Of a stretch of DNA of 6,460 nt, positions 1 through 5,251 are shown one piece after another. Position numbers and translations under genes: made by a program. Position 1 is the first letter of the stretch. Each line of letters starts with the position of its first letter. Source of the DNA: Micromonosporaceae bacterium (lineage in GTDB: Bacteria > Actinomycetota > Actinomycetes > Mycobacteriales > Micromonosporaceae); assembly GCA_019690055.1 (NCBI GenBank), contig JADGGF010000268.1:1-6460 (forward strand), in the 5' to 3' direction. The notes beneath the pieces are model-generated. The model made no database searches and had not been told where the DNA came from. It worked only from the letters and a program-made list of their open reading frames with translations.

Positions 1-6
1 GGGCCA

Positions 7-64
7 CCACGGTCGGGTGGGTTCCCACGGTCGGGCGGAAACGGTCGACCTCCGTTGACGGTCA
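7..64. promoter_or_regulatory. Cluster of ACGGTC motifs with a 14-bp direct repeat and a TTGACG box
   Basis: The non-coding leader holds a 14-bp direct repeat, CCACGGTCGGGYGG, at 7-20 and 25-38, 18 bp apart. The core ACGGTC recurs at 41-46 and 58-63, giving four copies in 55 bp. The last copy overlaps TTGACG (55-60), which matches a -35 consensus, but the hexamer at -10 distance (TACCGG, 77-82) is poor. A better -10-like TATGCT lies at 180-185, without a matching -35. Binding by a regulator of the downstream oxidoreductase is inference only. The rest of 1-269 shows no gene. Confidence 0.25.
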
Positions 65-269
65 CGCACCGGAACCTACCGGTTGGGCCGGATTTCTGCC
101 GGATGAAGGATCCGGGGCTGGGCGACTCCCCGGACGACCGCTCGGTCCGATTCCCGGCACTCCGGGCATCCGCCGGCGCTATGCTCGCCTGAGCCCCCCG
201 GCCGGTGAACCTGCCCCTCGGCGGCTCCGGCGCCTGGCGCCGCCTTGTTACTGCGCGGAAGGGGGATCC

Positions 270-1175
270 GTGGCTGGAACGCTGGAACCTGTGGCGGTGC
301 TCGGGCTCGGCGCGATGGGGCGCCGGATGGCGCACCGCGCGTTGCGCGCCGGCATCCCGACGATCGTCTGGAACCGGCATCAGGAGGCCACGCGGGACCT
401 GGCCGAGGCGGGAGCTCAGGTCGCGGACACCGCCGCTGATGCCGCGCTGCGGGCCGGGATCGTCGTCACGATGGTCTCCGATGCGGAGGCGGTGGGGTCG
501 ATCGCCCGGGAGCAGGGGCTGCTGGCGGCGCTGCGACCGGACGCGATCTGGGCGCAGATGAGCAGCATAGGGGTCGCGGCGACCGACAAGCTCGTTGATC
601 TGGTGCGGACCCAGCGGCGGGACGTGACCTTCATCGACGCCCCCGTGGTGGGCAGCCGGGAACCGGCGGAGCGGGGCGAGTTGCTGATCCTCGCCTCCGG
701 GCCGCAGGCGGTCGGGCCGCGGCTGAATCCGTTGTTCAACGCCTTGGGACACACCATCTGGGTGGGGCCGGTCGGGACGGGGACGCGGCTCAAGGTCGTC
801 AACAACACCTGGCTCGCGTTCGCCTCGGAGGCGGTCGTCGCGTCGCTGGCGGTGGCCCGGCGGCTCGGGTTGTCGACCGAGGCGGTCACGAACCTGTTCG
901 CCGACAATCCCGTGGCCTCACCATGGCAGCGGGCCAAGCTGCAGCGGGTGTCCCAGGGCGAGTACGAGCCGCAGTTCAGCCTCGCGCTCGCGCTCAAGGA
1001 CGTACGGCTCGCGCAGCAGGTCACCGACGACGATCAGTTCGTCGCGCTCGCCGGTCTGGCCGAGGAGTGGCAGCGGGCCGCCTGGCGCGGGCTCGGCGAC
1101 CAGGACCTGACCGTGGTGCACCGGACGCTCGAACCCCACGGGGCGATGCGTCCGGGTACCGCGATTCGGATTTGA
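270..1175 (+). CDS. NAD(P)-dependent oxidoreductase, beta-hydroxyacid dehydrogenase (3-hydroxyisobutyrate dehydrogenase-like) family
   Basis: A 301-residue cytosolic dehydrogenase that should oxidise or reduce a small hydroxy acid or related carbonyl compound with a nicotinamide cofactor. The N-terminal Rossmann fold has GLGAMG at residues 12-17. WNR at 34-36, at the end of the second strand, is the type of sequence that binds the 2'-phosphate of NADP(H), so NADPH is favoured by inference. The substrate signature is DAPVVGSREPAERGEL (123-138). The family lysine is K175, in GTGTRLKVVNN, followed by N178 and N179. KDVRLA (243-248) is the conserved helical motif of the C-terminal all-alpha domain. 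Length is normal for the family. The GTG start is supported by GGAAGGGGG at 257-265. The retained lysine argues against an imine reductase, where this position is usually Asp or Tyr. The substrate is unknown: the usual SGG of 3-hydroxyisobutyrate dehydrogenase is replaced by VGS (127-129). The gene stands alone and converges on tam. Confidence 0.9.
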   Translation: MAGTLEPVAVLGLGAMGRRMAHRALRAGIPTIVWNRHQEATRDLAEAGAQVADTAADAALRAGIVVTMVSDAEAVGSIAREQGLLAALRPDAIWAQMSSIGVAATDKLVDLVRTQRRDVTFIDAPVVGSREPAERGELLILASGPQAVGPRLNPLFNALGHTIWVGPVGTGTRLKVVNNTWLAFASEAVVASLAVARRLGLSTEAVTNLFADNPVASPWQRAKLQRVSQGEYEPQFSLALALKDVRLAQQVTDDDQFVALAGLAEEWQRAAWRGLGDQDLTVVHRTLEPHGAMRPGTAIRI

Positions 1176-1178
1176 CTG

Positions 1179-1202
1179 GCCCGGCGACGGTCACCGCCGG
1201 GC
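1179..1202. terminator. GC-rich hairpin between convergent genes, possible bidirectional terminator
   Basis: GCCCGGCG (1179-1186) pairs perfectly with CGCCGGGC (1195-1202) around an 8-nt loop. It begins 3 nt after the oxidoreductase stop and overlaps the tam stop codon at 1191-1193. There is no T-tract on either side, so it would be a U-less terminator of the kind often proposed in actinobacteria. The 15-nt gap between the two stops leaves little room for anything else. Terminator activity is inferred. Confidence 0.4.
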
Positions 1203-1967
1203 GACGACGAAGATGCGGCGGAACGGGAACCAGACTCGTCCATTGTGGACGGGATAGGCGGCGGCCAGGCGGGGGTTGAGTTCGGCGCGGAAGGCCGCCC
1301 AGCCGGCATCGTCGAGAGTGGACCGTACGGGTCGCAGCGCGGTTCCCTCGACCCAGTGCATCACCGGGTGGTCGTCCCCCTCGGCCGCCAGCTCGTGCAG
1401 GTAGGTGGTCTCCCAGGCATCGATGGTGAGGCCGCGCCGGGCGAGCAGGTCGGCGTAGCCCGCGGCGGGCAGCACGGTGTTGGGCCCGCGCAGCACGCCG
1501 ACGAGCCGGTCACGCCAGGCCGGCAGCGCGGCGACCTCCCGGATGGCGACGTGGGACGGGGAATTGAAGTTGCCCGGCACCTGGAAGGCGAGCGTCGCCT
1601 TGGCCGGCAGCTCGTCGGCCCAGCGCGCCAGCAGGGCCTCGTGCTCGGACACCCACTGCAGGACCGCGTTGGCGATCACCACGCCCACGTCGGGGGTCGG
1701 GTGCCAGTCGCGGACGTCGCCGACCTCGAACCGTATGTCCTGCGCTTCCGGCTGGGCCCGGGCGGCGGCGATCATCTCGGGTGAGGAGTCCAGGCCCTGG
1801 ATGGCGGCGGCGGGCCACCGCTGGCGTAGGTGCGCCGTCAGCGTGCCGGGCCCGCAGCCGAGGTCGACCACCGTGGCCGGGTCGGTGGCCGGCACGCGCG
1901 CGAGCAGGTCGAAGAACGGCCGCGATCGTTCGTCGGCGAACCGCAGGTACGTGTCCGGGTCCCACAT
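1191..1967 (-). CDS. tam: Trans-aconitate 2-methyltransferase (class I SAM-dependent)
   Basis: A 258-residue cytosolic enzyme that transfers methyl from S-adenosylmethionine to trans-aconitate, a spontaneous inhibitory isomer of the citrate-cycle intermediate cis-aconitate. The assignment rests on strong end-to-end resemblance, from memory, to E. coli Tam: the start WDPDTYLRFADERSRPFFDL (2-21), motif I VVDLGCGPG (33-41), the acidic residue D60 in GLDSSPEMI, IANAVLQW (98-105), the W-TTYLHEL segment (185-193), HWVEGTALRP (204-213) and the C-terminal FRRIFVVARR. Length matches the family. I chose the ATG at 1967 because GGGAGGT precedes it by 5 nt and the homologous N-terminus begins there; the frame extends 22 codons further up without family resemblance. 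A 24-bp palindrome lies 14 bp upstream of the start codon. The gene lies 78 bp downstream of the flippase gene on the same strand and probably has its own promoter. A related Tam-like methyltransferase with another substrate cannot be excluded. Confidence 0.88.
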   Translation of the reverse strand: MWDPDTYLRFADERSRPFFDLLARVPATDPATVVDLGCGPGTLTAHLRQRWPAAAIQGLDSSPEMIAAARAQPEAQDIRFEVGDVRDWHPTPDVGVVIANAVLQWVSEHEALLARWADELPAKATLAFQVPGNFNSPSHVAIREVAALPAWRDRLVGVLRGPNTVLPAAGYADLLARRGLTIDAWETTYLHELAAEGDDHPVMHWVEGTALRPVRSTLDDAGWAAFRAELNPRLAAAYPVHNGRVWFPFRRIFVVARR

Positions 1968-1980
1968 GGCAACCTCCCAA

Positions 1981-2017
1981 AACAAACCGTACGTACGTCT
2001 TGTTATGAGGCTAGCAA
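1981..2017 (-). promoter_or_regulatory. Putative tam promoter with overlapping operator-like palindrome
   Basis: A 24-bp imperfect palindrome occupies 1981-2004. It has a perfect 10-bp core CGTACGTACG (1988-1997), two mismatched pairs, then perfect outer arms AACAA (1981-1985) and TTGTT (2000-2004), so 10 of 12 pairs match. On the minus strand TTGCTA (2012-2017) and TACGTA (1990-1995) are separated by 16 bp and could be -35 and -10 boxes, which puts the palindrome over the -10. Size, symmetry and the CGTACG core resemble TetR-family operators. No regulator gene lies in the window. The palindrome is seen directly; promoter and repressor roles are inferred. Confidence 0.45.
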
Positions 2018-2045
2018 GGAGCGCCGCGGTCACGAAAGGGCGGTG

Positions 2046-3434
2046 TCAGGCGCTCGGGGTGGGCTCGCCGTCGACCGGCCGGGCGACCGGAGCCGTGCGG
2101 CGGCGAAGCCAGTAGGCCAGCGCCATGGCCAGCGTGGTCACGGCGGCGGTGACGAGCGACAGGACCAGCATGCTGCCCACTGTGGACGGCCGCGTGATCG
2201 CGGCGCCGGCGACGATGAGACCCAGCCCCAGCCACAACCCCAGCGCGGGATGGCGAGCCATGGCGGCGATCTCGGCGTTGACGAAGACGTAGACAAGGGC
2301 GTAGAGCGCGCCGACGGTACCGAAGCCGTACGCGTAGGGGGCCAGCCACTGGTAGCCGTCCTTGCCCGCCGAGGCCAACGCGATCGCCAGCCCGCCGAAG
2401 AGCGCCGCGGCCGTCACGAGCACGACACCGGACGCCGCCGTGCACAGCACGGTGATGCGCACCGCGTTGCGGCGGGCCTGAGCGAACGCCGGCAGGGCGA
2501 GCACGGTCACGGCGGCCGGCGCCCAGATCGCCCCCTTGGTCAGCACCGAGCCGACCGCGTAGGCGCCCGACTCCGCCGCCGACAGCAGCGCCCGGGCCAG
2601 CACAAGGTCGGCGTACGAGACCGCGAGCATGGCGATCGTCGCCGCACTGGCCCGCAGCACCTCGCGGCCGCTGACCCGCGCGTGGTCCGGCCCGCTCAAC
2701 GACGTGGCTGCCTGTCCGGTCCCGTCCGGTGCCTGTCCGGTCCAGCGTGCCGTTTGTCCGTTCCAGCGGGCCGCCCAGCCGTTCCACCGCGCCGCCGCCC
2801 GGTCACGGATCACCCGCGGGCCGTGACCGCAGAGCGAAGCGATGGCGACGATCGCCGCGGACGCCGCGATGACCCCGACCGCGAGCGAGCCGGTGACGCC
2901 CGCACCGGCCACGAGCGCGACCATGATCCCGCCGAAACGGCCGGCGCTGAGCAGCACCAGGCCACCGGCGAGGAGCCCGTAGCGCCGCCGCCCCTGCATC
3001 TCGCCCAGCCAGCGGCCGGCGAGGACCACCGGGAACGTGAGCAGGCCGAGCAGCAGTGGCTGCACCAGGGGAAGGTCGAGGATCGCGGACAGCACCGGGC
3101 CCGCGGCGAGGAGGATTCCGGTCGTGACCGTGGCGGCCAGCAGCGAGACCCGGCCGGCCCCCCAGACGGTGTCGTGCTTCGCCCACCGAACGGCCAATGC
3201 CGTCTGCAGGCCGACGCCCACCGTTCCGGCGATCGCGCCCACGGCGAGCAGGGCACTCAACGCCCCCAGGTCCTCGGCGGTCAGCACGCGCGCGGCGACC
3301 AGTGGCACCACGAACGCCAGCGCGTTCATGGCCACGGTGGCCGCGCCAACCACCGCCCCCGCGCCGAGGAAGGAGCGGGCGGAGGCCAGCACGCCGGTCC
3401 GGGGAAGGGCCGCGGTGCGCGTCGCGTTCGTCAT
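2046..3434 (-). CDS. Polysaccharide/lipid flippase-like membrane protein (MOP exporter superfamily, Wzx-like)
   Basis: An integral membrane protein of about 462 residues, probably translocating a lipid-linked sugar or similar substrate across the cytoplasmic membrane. Numbering from a possible GTG at 3440, hydrophobic segments lie near 28-50, 55-80, 96-120, 127-145, 155-180, 183-204, 264-284, 290-318, 327-352, 362-389, 398-416 and 421-443: two six-helix lobes. N-terminal features such as NALAFVVPLVAARVLTAEDLGALSALL fit Wzx/polysaccharide-biosynthesis proteins; the family call is from fold pattern and composition, not a diagnostic catalytic motif. The loop between lobes (205-263) carries four heptad repeats of the type ARWNGQT. 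I prefer the ATG at 3434 because GAGG sits 5 nt upstream; the GTG at 3440 would add MP. The upstream frame stays open to 3635 with no usual start codon, and reads through eight 18-bp repeats. No glycosyltransferase or polymerase gene is adjacent, so it is an orphan here. A different MATE-like transporter is the main alternative. Confidence 0.72.
   Translation of the reverse strand: MTNATRTAALPRTGVLASARSFLGAGAVVGAATVAMNALAFVVPLVAARVLTAEDLGALSALLAVGAIAGTVGVGLQTALAVRWAKHDTVWGAGRVSLLAATVTTGILLAAGPVLSAILDLPLVQPLLLGLLTFPVVLAGRWLGEMQGRRRYGLLAGGLVLLSAGRFGGIMVALVAGAGVTGSLAVGVIAASAAIVAIASLCGHGPRVIRDRAAARWNGWAARWNGQTARWTGQAPDGTGQAATSLSGPDHARVSGREVLRASAATIAMLAVSYADLVLARALLSAAESGAYAVGSVLTKGAIWAPAAVTVLALPAFAQARRNAVRITVLCTAASGVVLVTAAALFGGLAIALASAGKDGYQWLAPYAYGFGTVGALYALVYVFVNAEIAAMARHPALGLWLGLGLIVAGAAITRPSTVGSMLVLSLVTAAVTTLAMALAYWLRRRTAPVARPVDGEPTPSA
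2710..2793 (-). repeat. Four 21-bp tandem repeats inside the flippase gene (heptapeptide repeat)
   Basis: Four consecutive 21-bp units lie at 2710-2730, 2731-2751, 2752-2772 and 2773-2793, sharing a GTCCGKTCCAGCG-like core with drift between units. On the coding (minus) strand they give, in order, ARWNGWA, ARWNGQT, ARWTGQA and PDGTGQA, followed by ATS. The array keeps the flippase frame open and falls in the loop between the two membrane lobes, expected to be cytoplasmic. The central two units are most alike and the outer ones more diverged, as expected for an old slippage expansion. Confidence 0.85.
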
Positions 3435-3461
3435 GGGCACCTCGTCGAAGCTCGCGGCCGA

Positions 3462-3605
3462 GCTGTCCGCGTGGGTAGGGCTGTCCGTGTGAGCAGGGCT
3501 GTCCGTGTGAGCAGGGCTGTCCGCGTGGGCAGGGCTGTCCGCGTGGGCAGGGCTGTCCGCGTGGGCAGGGCTGTCCGCGTGGGCAGGGCCGCCCGCGCGG
3601 GTAGG
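3462..3605. repeat. Eight-copy 18-bp tandem repeat upstream of the flippase gene
   Basis: Exactly eight units of 18 bp fill 144 bp. Units 4-7 (3516-3587) are identical, GCTGTCCGCGTGGGCAGG. Units 2 and 3 (3480-3515) are identical to each other and differ from these by CGTGTGAG for CGCGTGGG. Unit 1 (3462-3479) differs by one base, and unit 8 (3588-3605) is the most diverged. Unit junctions contain the near-palindrome GGGCAGGGCTGTCC. The array starts 28 bp before the flippase ATG. A -10-like TAGCCT on the minus strand at 3633-3638 would place it in a long 5' leader. The rest of 3606-3711 shows no gene apart from the perfect inverted repeat ACCCG-A-CGGGT at 3638-3648. Confidence 0.95.
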
Positions 3606-3632
3606 TCGGCCGCAGGGGCGGGCAACCGGCCC

Positions 3633-3648
3633 AGGCTACCCGACGGGT
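3633..3648 (-). promoter_or_regulatory. -10-like box and inverted repeat upstream of the flippase repeat array
   Basis: On the minus strand TAGCCT (3638-3633) matches the actinobacterial TANNNT -10 pattern. It overlaps by one base the perfect 5+1+5 inverted repeat ACCCGACGGGT (3638-3648). No good -35 is seen at the usual distance (CGCCCA at 3656-3661). If used, transcription would start near 3626 and the leader would contain the whole 18-bp array. This is inference from a short motif. Confidence 0.25.
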
Positions 3649-3711
3649 GCGCCGTTGGGCGGGTCCGTGTGCGGATCACGCCCTGACGGCAGGATTTCAG
3701 CTCACCGGTCC

Positions 3712-4023
3712 TCAGCCGAGGCGGGCCCGGGTCTCGGCGACCCGGTCGAGCAGCGGCTCGGCCAGGTCGGGGCGGGCGGCCAACGCGTCCTGAATCCTGA
3801 CCCGCCACAGGCCCTCCTGCACCTGAACCTCGCTCGCCGCCGCGGCCGCGTCCGTGAGCCGGCGACGCGTGGCCAGAAAGGCGGACGCCTGCGTCACGCC
3901 GAGGAGGTCTGCGACCCAGTCCCGGCACCACGAGGCGGTGGCGTCGTCAGCCCGGGCCGCCTCGACCAGGGCGAGCGCGGTGTCCCAGGCGACCCGTGGT
4001 GGGTGAGTGACCGTCAACGACAT
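3712..4023 (-). CDS. Small helical hypothetical protein (103 aa)
   Basis: I do not recognise a named family. The predicted protein is soluble, rich in Ala, Arg, Asp and Glu, and apparently all-alpha, with no signal peptide, membrane segment or metal-binding cluster. A helical N-terminal half (about 12-60) contains the aromatic stretch SWCRDWVADLLG (31-42) with a single Cys at 33. The C-terminal segment GLWRVRIQDALAARPDLAEP (71-90) recalls, from memory, Trp-Arg plus Leu-rich tails of small actinomycete proteins of unknown role. The ATG at 4023 is favoured because AGGAGGT lies 4 nt upstream; an in-frame upstream extension to 4086 has no such support. The gene points towards the flippase gene, 277 bp away, and is divergent from the aldo/keto reductase, with 125 bp between starts. 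The strong ribosome site and clean codon use make a real gene likely; the function is unknown. Confidence 0.72.
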   Translation of the reverse strand: MSLTVTHPPRVAWDTALALVEAARADDATASWCRDWVADLLGVTQASAFLATRRRLTDAAAAASEVQVQEGLWRVRIQDALAARPDLAEPLLDRVAETRARLG

Positions 4024-4026
4024 CGA

Positions 4027-4033
4027 GACCTCC
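4027..4033 (-). promoter_or_regulatory. Strong ribosome binding site deciding the start of the small hypothetical gene
   Basis: On the minus strand AGGAGGT, complementary to the 16S rRNA 3' end, sits immediately before CTCG and the ATG at 4023-4021. It selects this start over in-frame upstream candidates as far as 4086. Confidence 0.75.
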
Positions 4034-4135
4034 TGGCTTGCGGGCTCGCGGCCATCATCGCAGGTTTCGATGGTTTCCGGTATCACCAGACCGCGTCCGG
4101 TCGGGGAACCGCGTCCCGCCGCACGAGAGCACCGC

Positions 4136-4148
4136 TAGGCTCGGCGGC
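4136..4148 (+). promoter_or_regulatory. Candidate leaderless promoter (-10) of the aldo/keto reductase gene
   Basis: TAGGCT at 4136-4141 fits the TANNNT -10 pattern and ends 7 nt before the GTG start codon. That spacing puts the transcription start on or next to the G of GTG. No Shine-Dalgarno sequence precedes the start, only GGCGG. No -35 match is evident around 4113-4118. This arrangement is common for leaderless genes in actinobacteria; usage here is inferred. Confidence 0.45.
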
Positions 4149-4994
4149 GTGACGAACGCGTCTAAGGCCGGCACGGTCGGGCTGGGTGACCTGACCGTCA
4201 ACCGCATGGGATTCGGGGCGATGCGGATCACCGGTGAGGGGATCTGGGGTCCGCCGCGCGACCACGACGAGGCCATCGCCGTGCTGCGGCGGGCGGTCGA
4301 GCTCGGGGTCACCTTCATCGACACGGCGAACTCGTACGGGCCGCACGTGAGCGAGGATCTGATCGCCGAGGCGCTGTATCCGTATCCGGACGATCTGGTC
4401 ATCGCCACCAAGGCGGGTCAGCTGCGTCCGGGCCCCGGTCAGTGGGTGCCCAACGGCCGGCCCGAGCACCTGATCGAGGAGTGCGAAGGGAGCCTGCGCC
4501 GGCTGCGTCTGGAGCAGATTCCCCTGTTCCAGTTCCACCGCCCGGACCCGGCCGTCCCGATCGCCGAGTCCGTCGGTGCGCTCGTCCAGCTCCAGGAGCA
4601 GGGCAAGATCCGCCACATCGGACTGTCCAATGTCACCGAGGACCAGGTGCGCGAGGCGCTCACGGTGGCACCGATCGTCTCGATCCAGAACAGGTACAAC
4701 CTCGTCGACCGTACGTCTGAGTCTCTTGTGGACCTCTGCGAGCAGGAGGAGCTCGTCTTCATCCCGTGGGGGCCCATCCGGGAGATGGGCGACGGCCCGG
4801 TGACCGAGCTCGCCCGACGGTACGAGGTCACGCCGCAGCAGGTCGCGCTCGCCTGGCTGCTGCGTCGCTCGCCGACGATGCTGCTGATTCCGGGCACCAG
4901 CAGTGTCGCGCACCTGGAGGAGAACATCGCGGCGGTCGATGTTCCGCTCACCGACGCCGACGTCGCCACCCTCACCAACGCTTCGGCGGCGTGA
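4149..4994 (+). CDS. Aldo/keto reductase family oxidoreductase
   Basis: A 281-residue cytosolic (beta/alpha)8-barrel enzyme expected to reduce an aldehyde or ketone with NADPH. Numbering from the GTG, the full catalytic tetrad is visible: D58 and Y63 in FIDTANSYG (57-64), K88 in IATKAG and H130 in FQFHRPD. GLSN (158-161) and IQNRYN (179-184) are the usual strand-end motifs. LIPGTSSVAHLEEN (246-259) corresponds to the cofactor phosphate-binding segment. In many relatives this segment carries Arg or Lys after the serine; here it reads SSVAHLEEN. The N-terminus NRMGFGAMRITG is typical. The GTG at 4149 is chosen because homology begins there and a -10 box lies just upstream; the frame stays open back to 4038, but that stretch does not resemble the family. 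Substrate is not predictable. It is divergent from the small hypothetical gene and probably transcribed alone. Confidence 0.92.
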   Translation: MTNASKAGTVGLGDLTVNRMGFGAMRITGEGIWGPPRDHDEAIAVLRRAVELGVTFIDTANSYGPHVSEDLIAEALYPYPDDLVIATKAGQLRPGPGQWVPNGRPEHLIEECEGSLRRLRLEQIPLFQFHRPDPAVPIAESVGALVQLQEQGKIRHIGLSNVTEDQVREALTVAPIVSIQNRYNLVDRTSESLVDLCEQEELVFIPWGPIREMGDGPVTELARRYEVTPQQVALAWLLRRSPTMLLIPGTSSVAHLEENIAAVDVPLTDADVATLTNASAA

Positions 4995-5015
4995 CCACGG
5001 GCCGACCCGGGTGCC

Positions 5016-5037
5016 GCGACCACCGGCGGGCGGTCGC
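5016..5037 (+). terminator. Hairpin downstream of the aldo/keto reductase gene
   Basis: GCGACC (5016-5021) pairs with GGTCGC (5032-5037). After one A/C mismatch, CC pairs with GG around a GGCG tetraloop. The hairpin begins 22 nt after the stop codon. No T-run follows, so termination would be U-independent. The structure is seen; its function is inferred. Confidence 0.35.
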
Positions 5038-5041
5038 CCAC

Positions 5042-5115
5042 CTCTCGGCCGGCTGGCTCACGCAGTGCCCGGGCCTATCTCTGCGCCGGCTCGCTCACGC
5101 AGTGCCCGGGCCCGC
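5042..5115. repeat. Two-copy 37-bp tandem duplication in an intergenic region
   Basis: Unit 1 (5042-5078) and unit 2 (5079-5115) begin with CTCT and share a 28-bp block, 5048-5075 and 5085-5112, that differs at one position (GGCTGGCT versus GGCTCGCT). Each block contains the palindrome GCCCGGGC. The rest of the 4995-5251 gap holds the hairpin at 5016-5037 and a near-palindrome centred on CACGTG (5131-5142, 5 of 6 pairs). I see no gene in the gap. The near-identity suggests a recent duplication. Confidence 0.85.
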
Positions 5116-5251
5116 CCCGACGGCGCGCGCGACCACGTGATCGGGCCCGCGCGTTGGCGCGCTCGAATACCTGATCGGCGGGTGCGTGCGTCGCTGTGAT
5201 CCTGGCGGCACTCCTGTTCCGCCGCCGTTCATCAGTGGCTTAGATGATTGC

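Larger units (their letters stand above)
3431..3679 (-). other. Possible leader ORF overlapping the flippase start (ATGA), low confidence
   Basis: A minus-strand frame, -1 relative to the flippase, is open through the repeat region and ends with TGA at 3433-3431, sharing ATGA with the preferred flippase start at 3434. If begun at the GTG at 3679 it would be 82 residues, mostly copies of the hexapeptide LPTRTA. That start lacks a convincing ribosome site. Because an 18-bp repeat cannot shift frame, open frames here are expected by chance. The ATGA overlap is the only positive hint of coupled translation. It could well be untranslated. Confidence 0.15.

Noticed and set aside
1968..2033. A 22-codon N-terminal extension of Tam
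   Set aside because: It would be translated from the promoter/palindrome region, lacks family resemblance, and the GGGAGGT site points to the ATG at 1967.
2019..2055. Inverted repeat GAGCGCC/GGCGCTC at the flippase stop as a terminator
   Set aside because: A 7-bp stem with a 23-nt loop overlapping the stop codon and no T-run is too weak to call in GC-rich DNA.
3462..3605. CRISPR array
   Set aside because: The 18-bp units are directly contiguous with no unique spacers, and no cas gene is nearby. This is a minisatellite-type tandem repeat.
1830..3686. A 618-codon plus-strand open frame antisense to tam and the flippase gene
   Set aside because: Its product is a low-complexity Arg/Gly/His/Gln-rich string with no domain, typical of the antisense shadow of GC-rich genes. 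The minus-strand frames have clear family features, membrane helices and ribosome sites.
3431..3931. A full-length 166-residue minus-strand ORF spanning the repeats and the small hypothetical gene
   Set aside because: Its upstream half lies in another frame of the better supported small gene and is Arg/Gly/Pro-rich. Only the short downstream part with the ATGA overlap is worth keeping as a possibility.
4083..4913. Long minus-strand frame opposite the aldo/keto reductase
   Set aside because: No recognisable domain. The plus strand encodes a complete aldo/keto reductase with all four catalytic residues.
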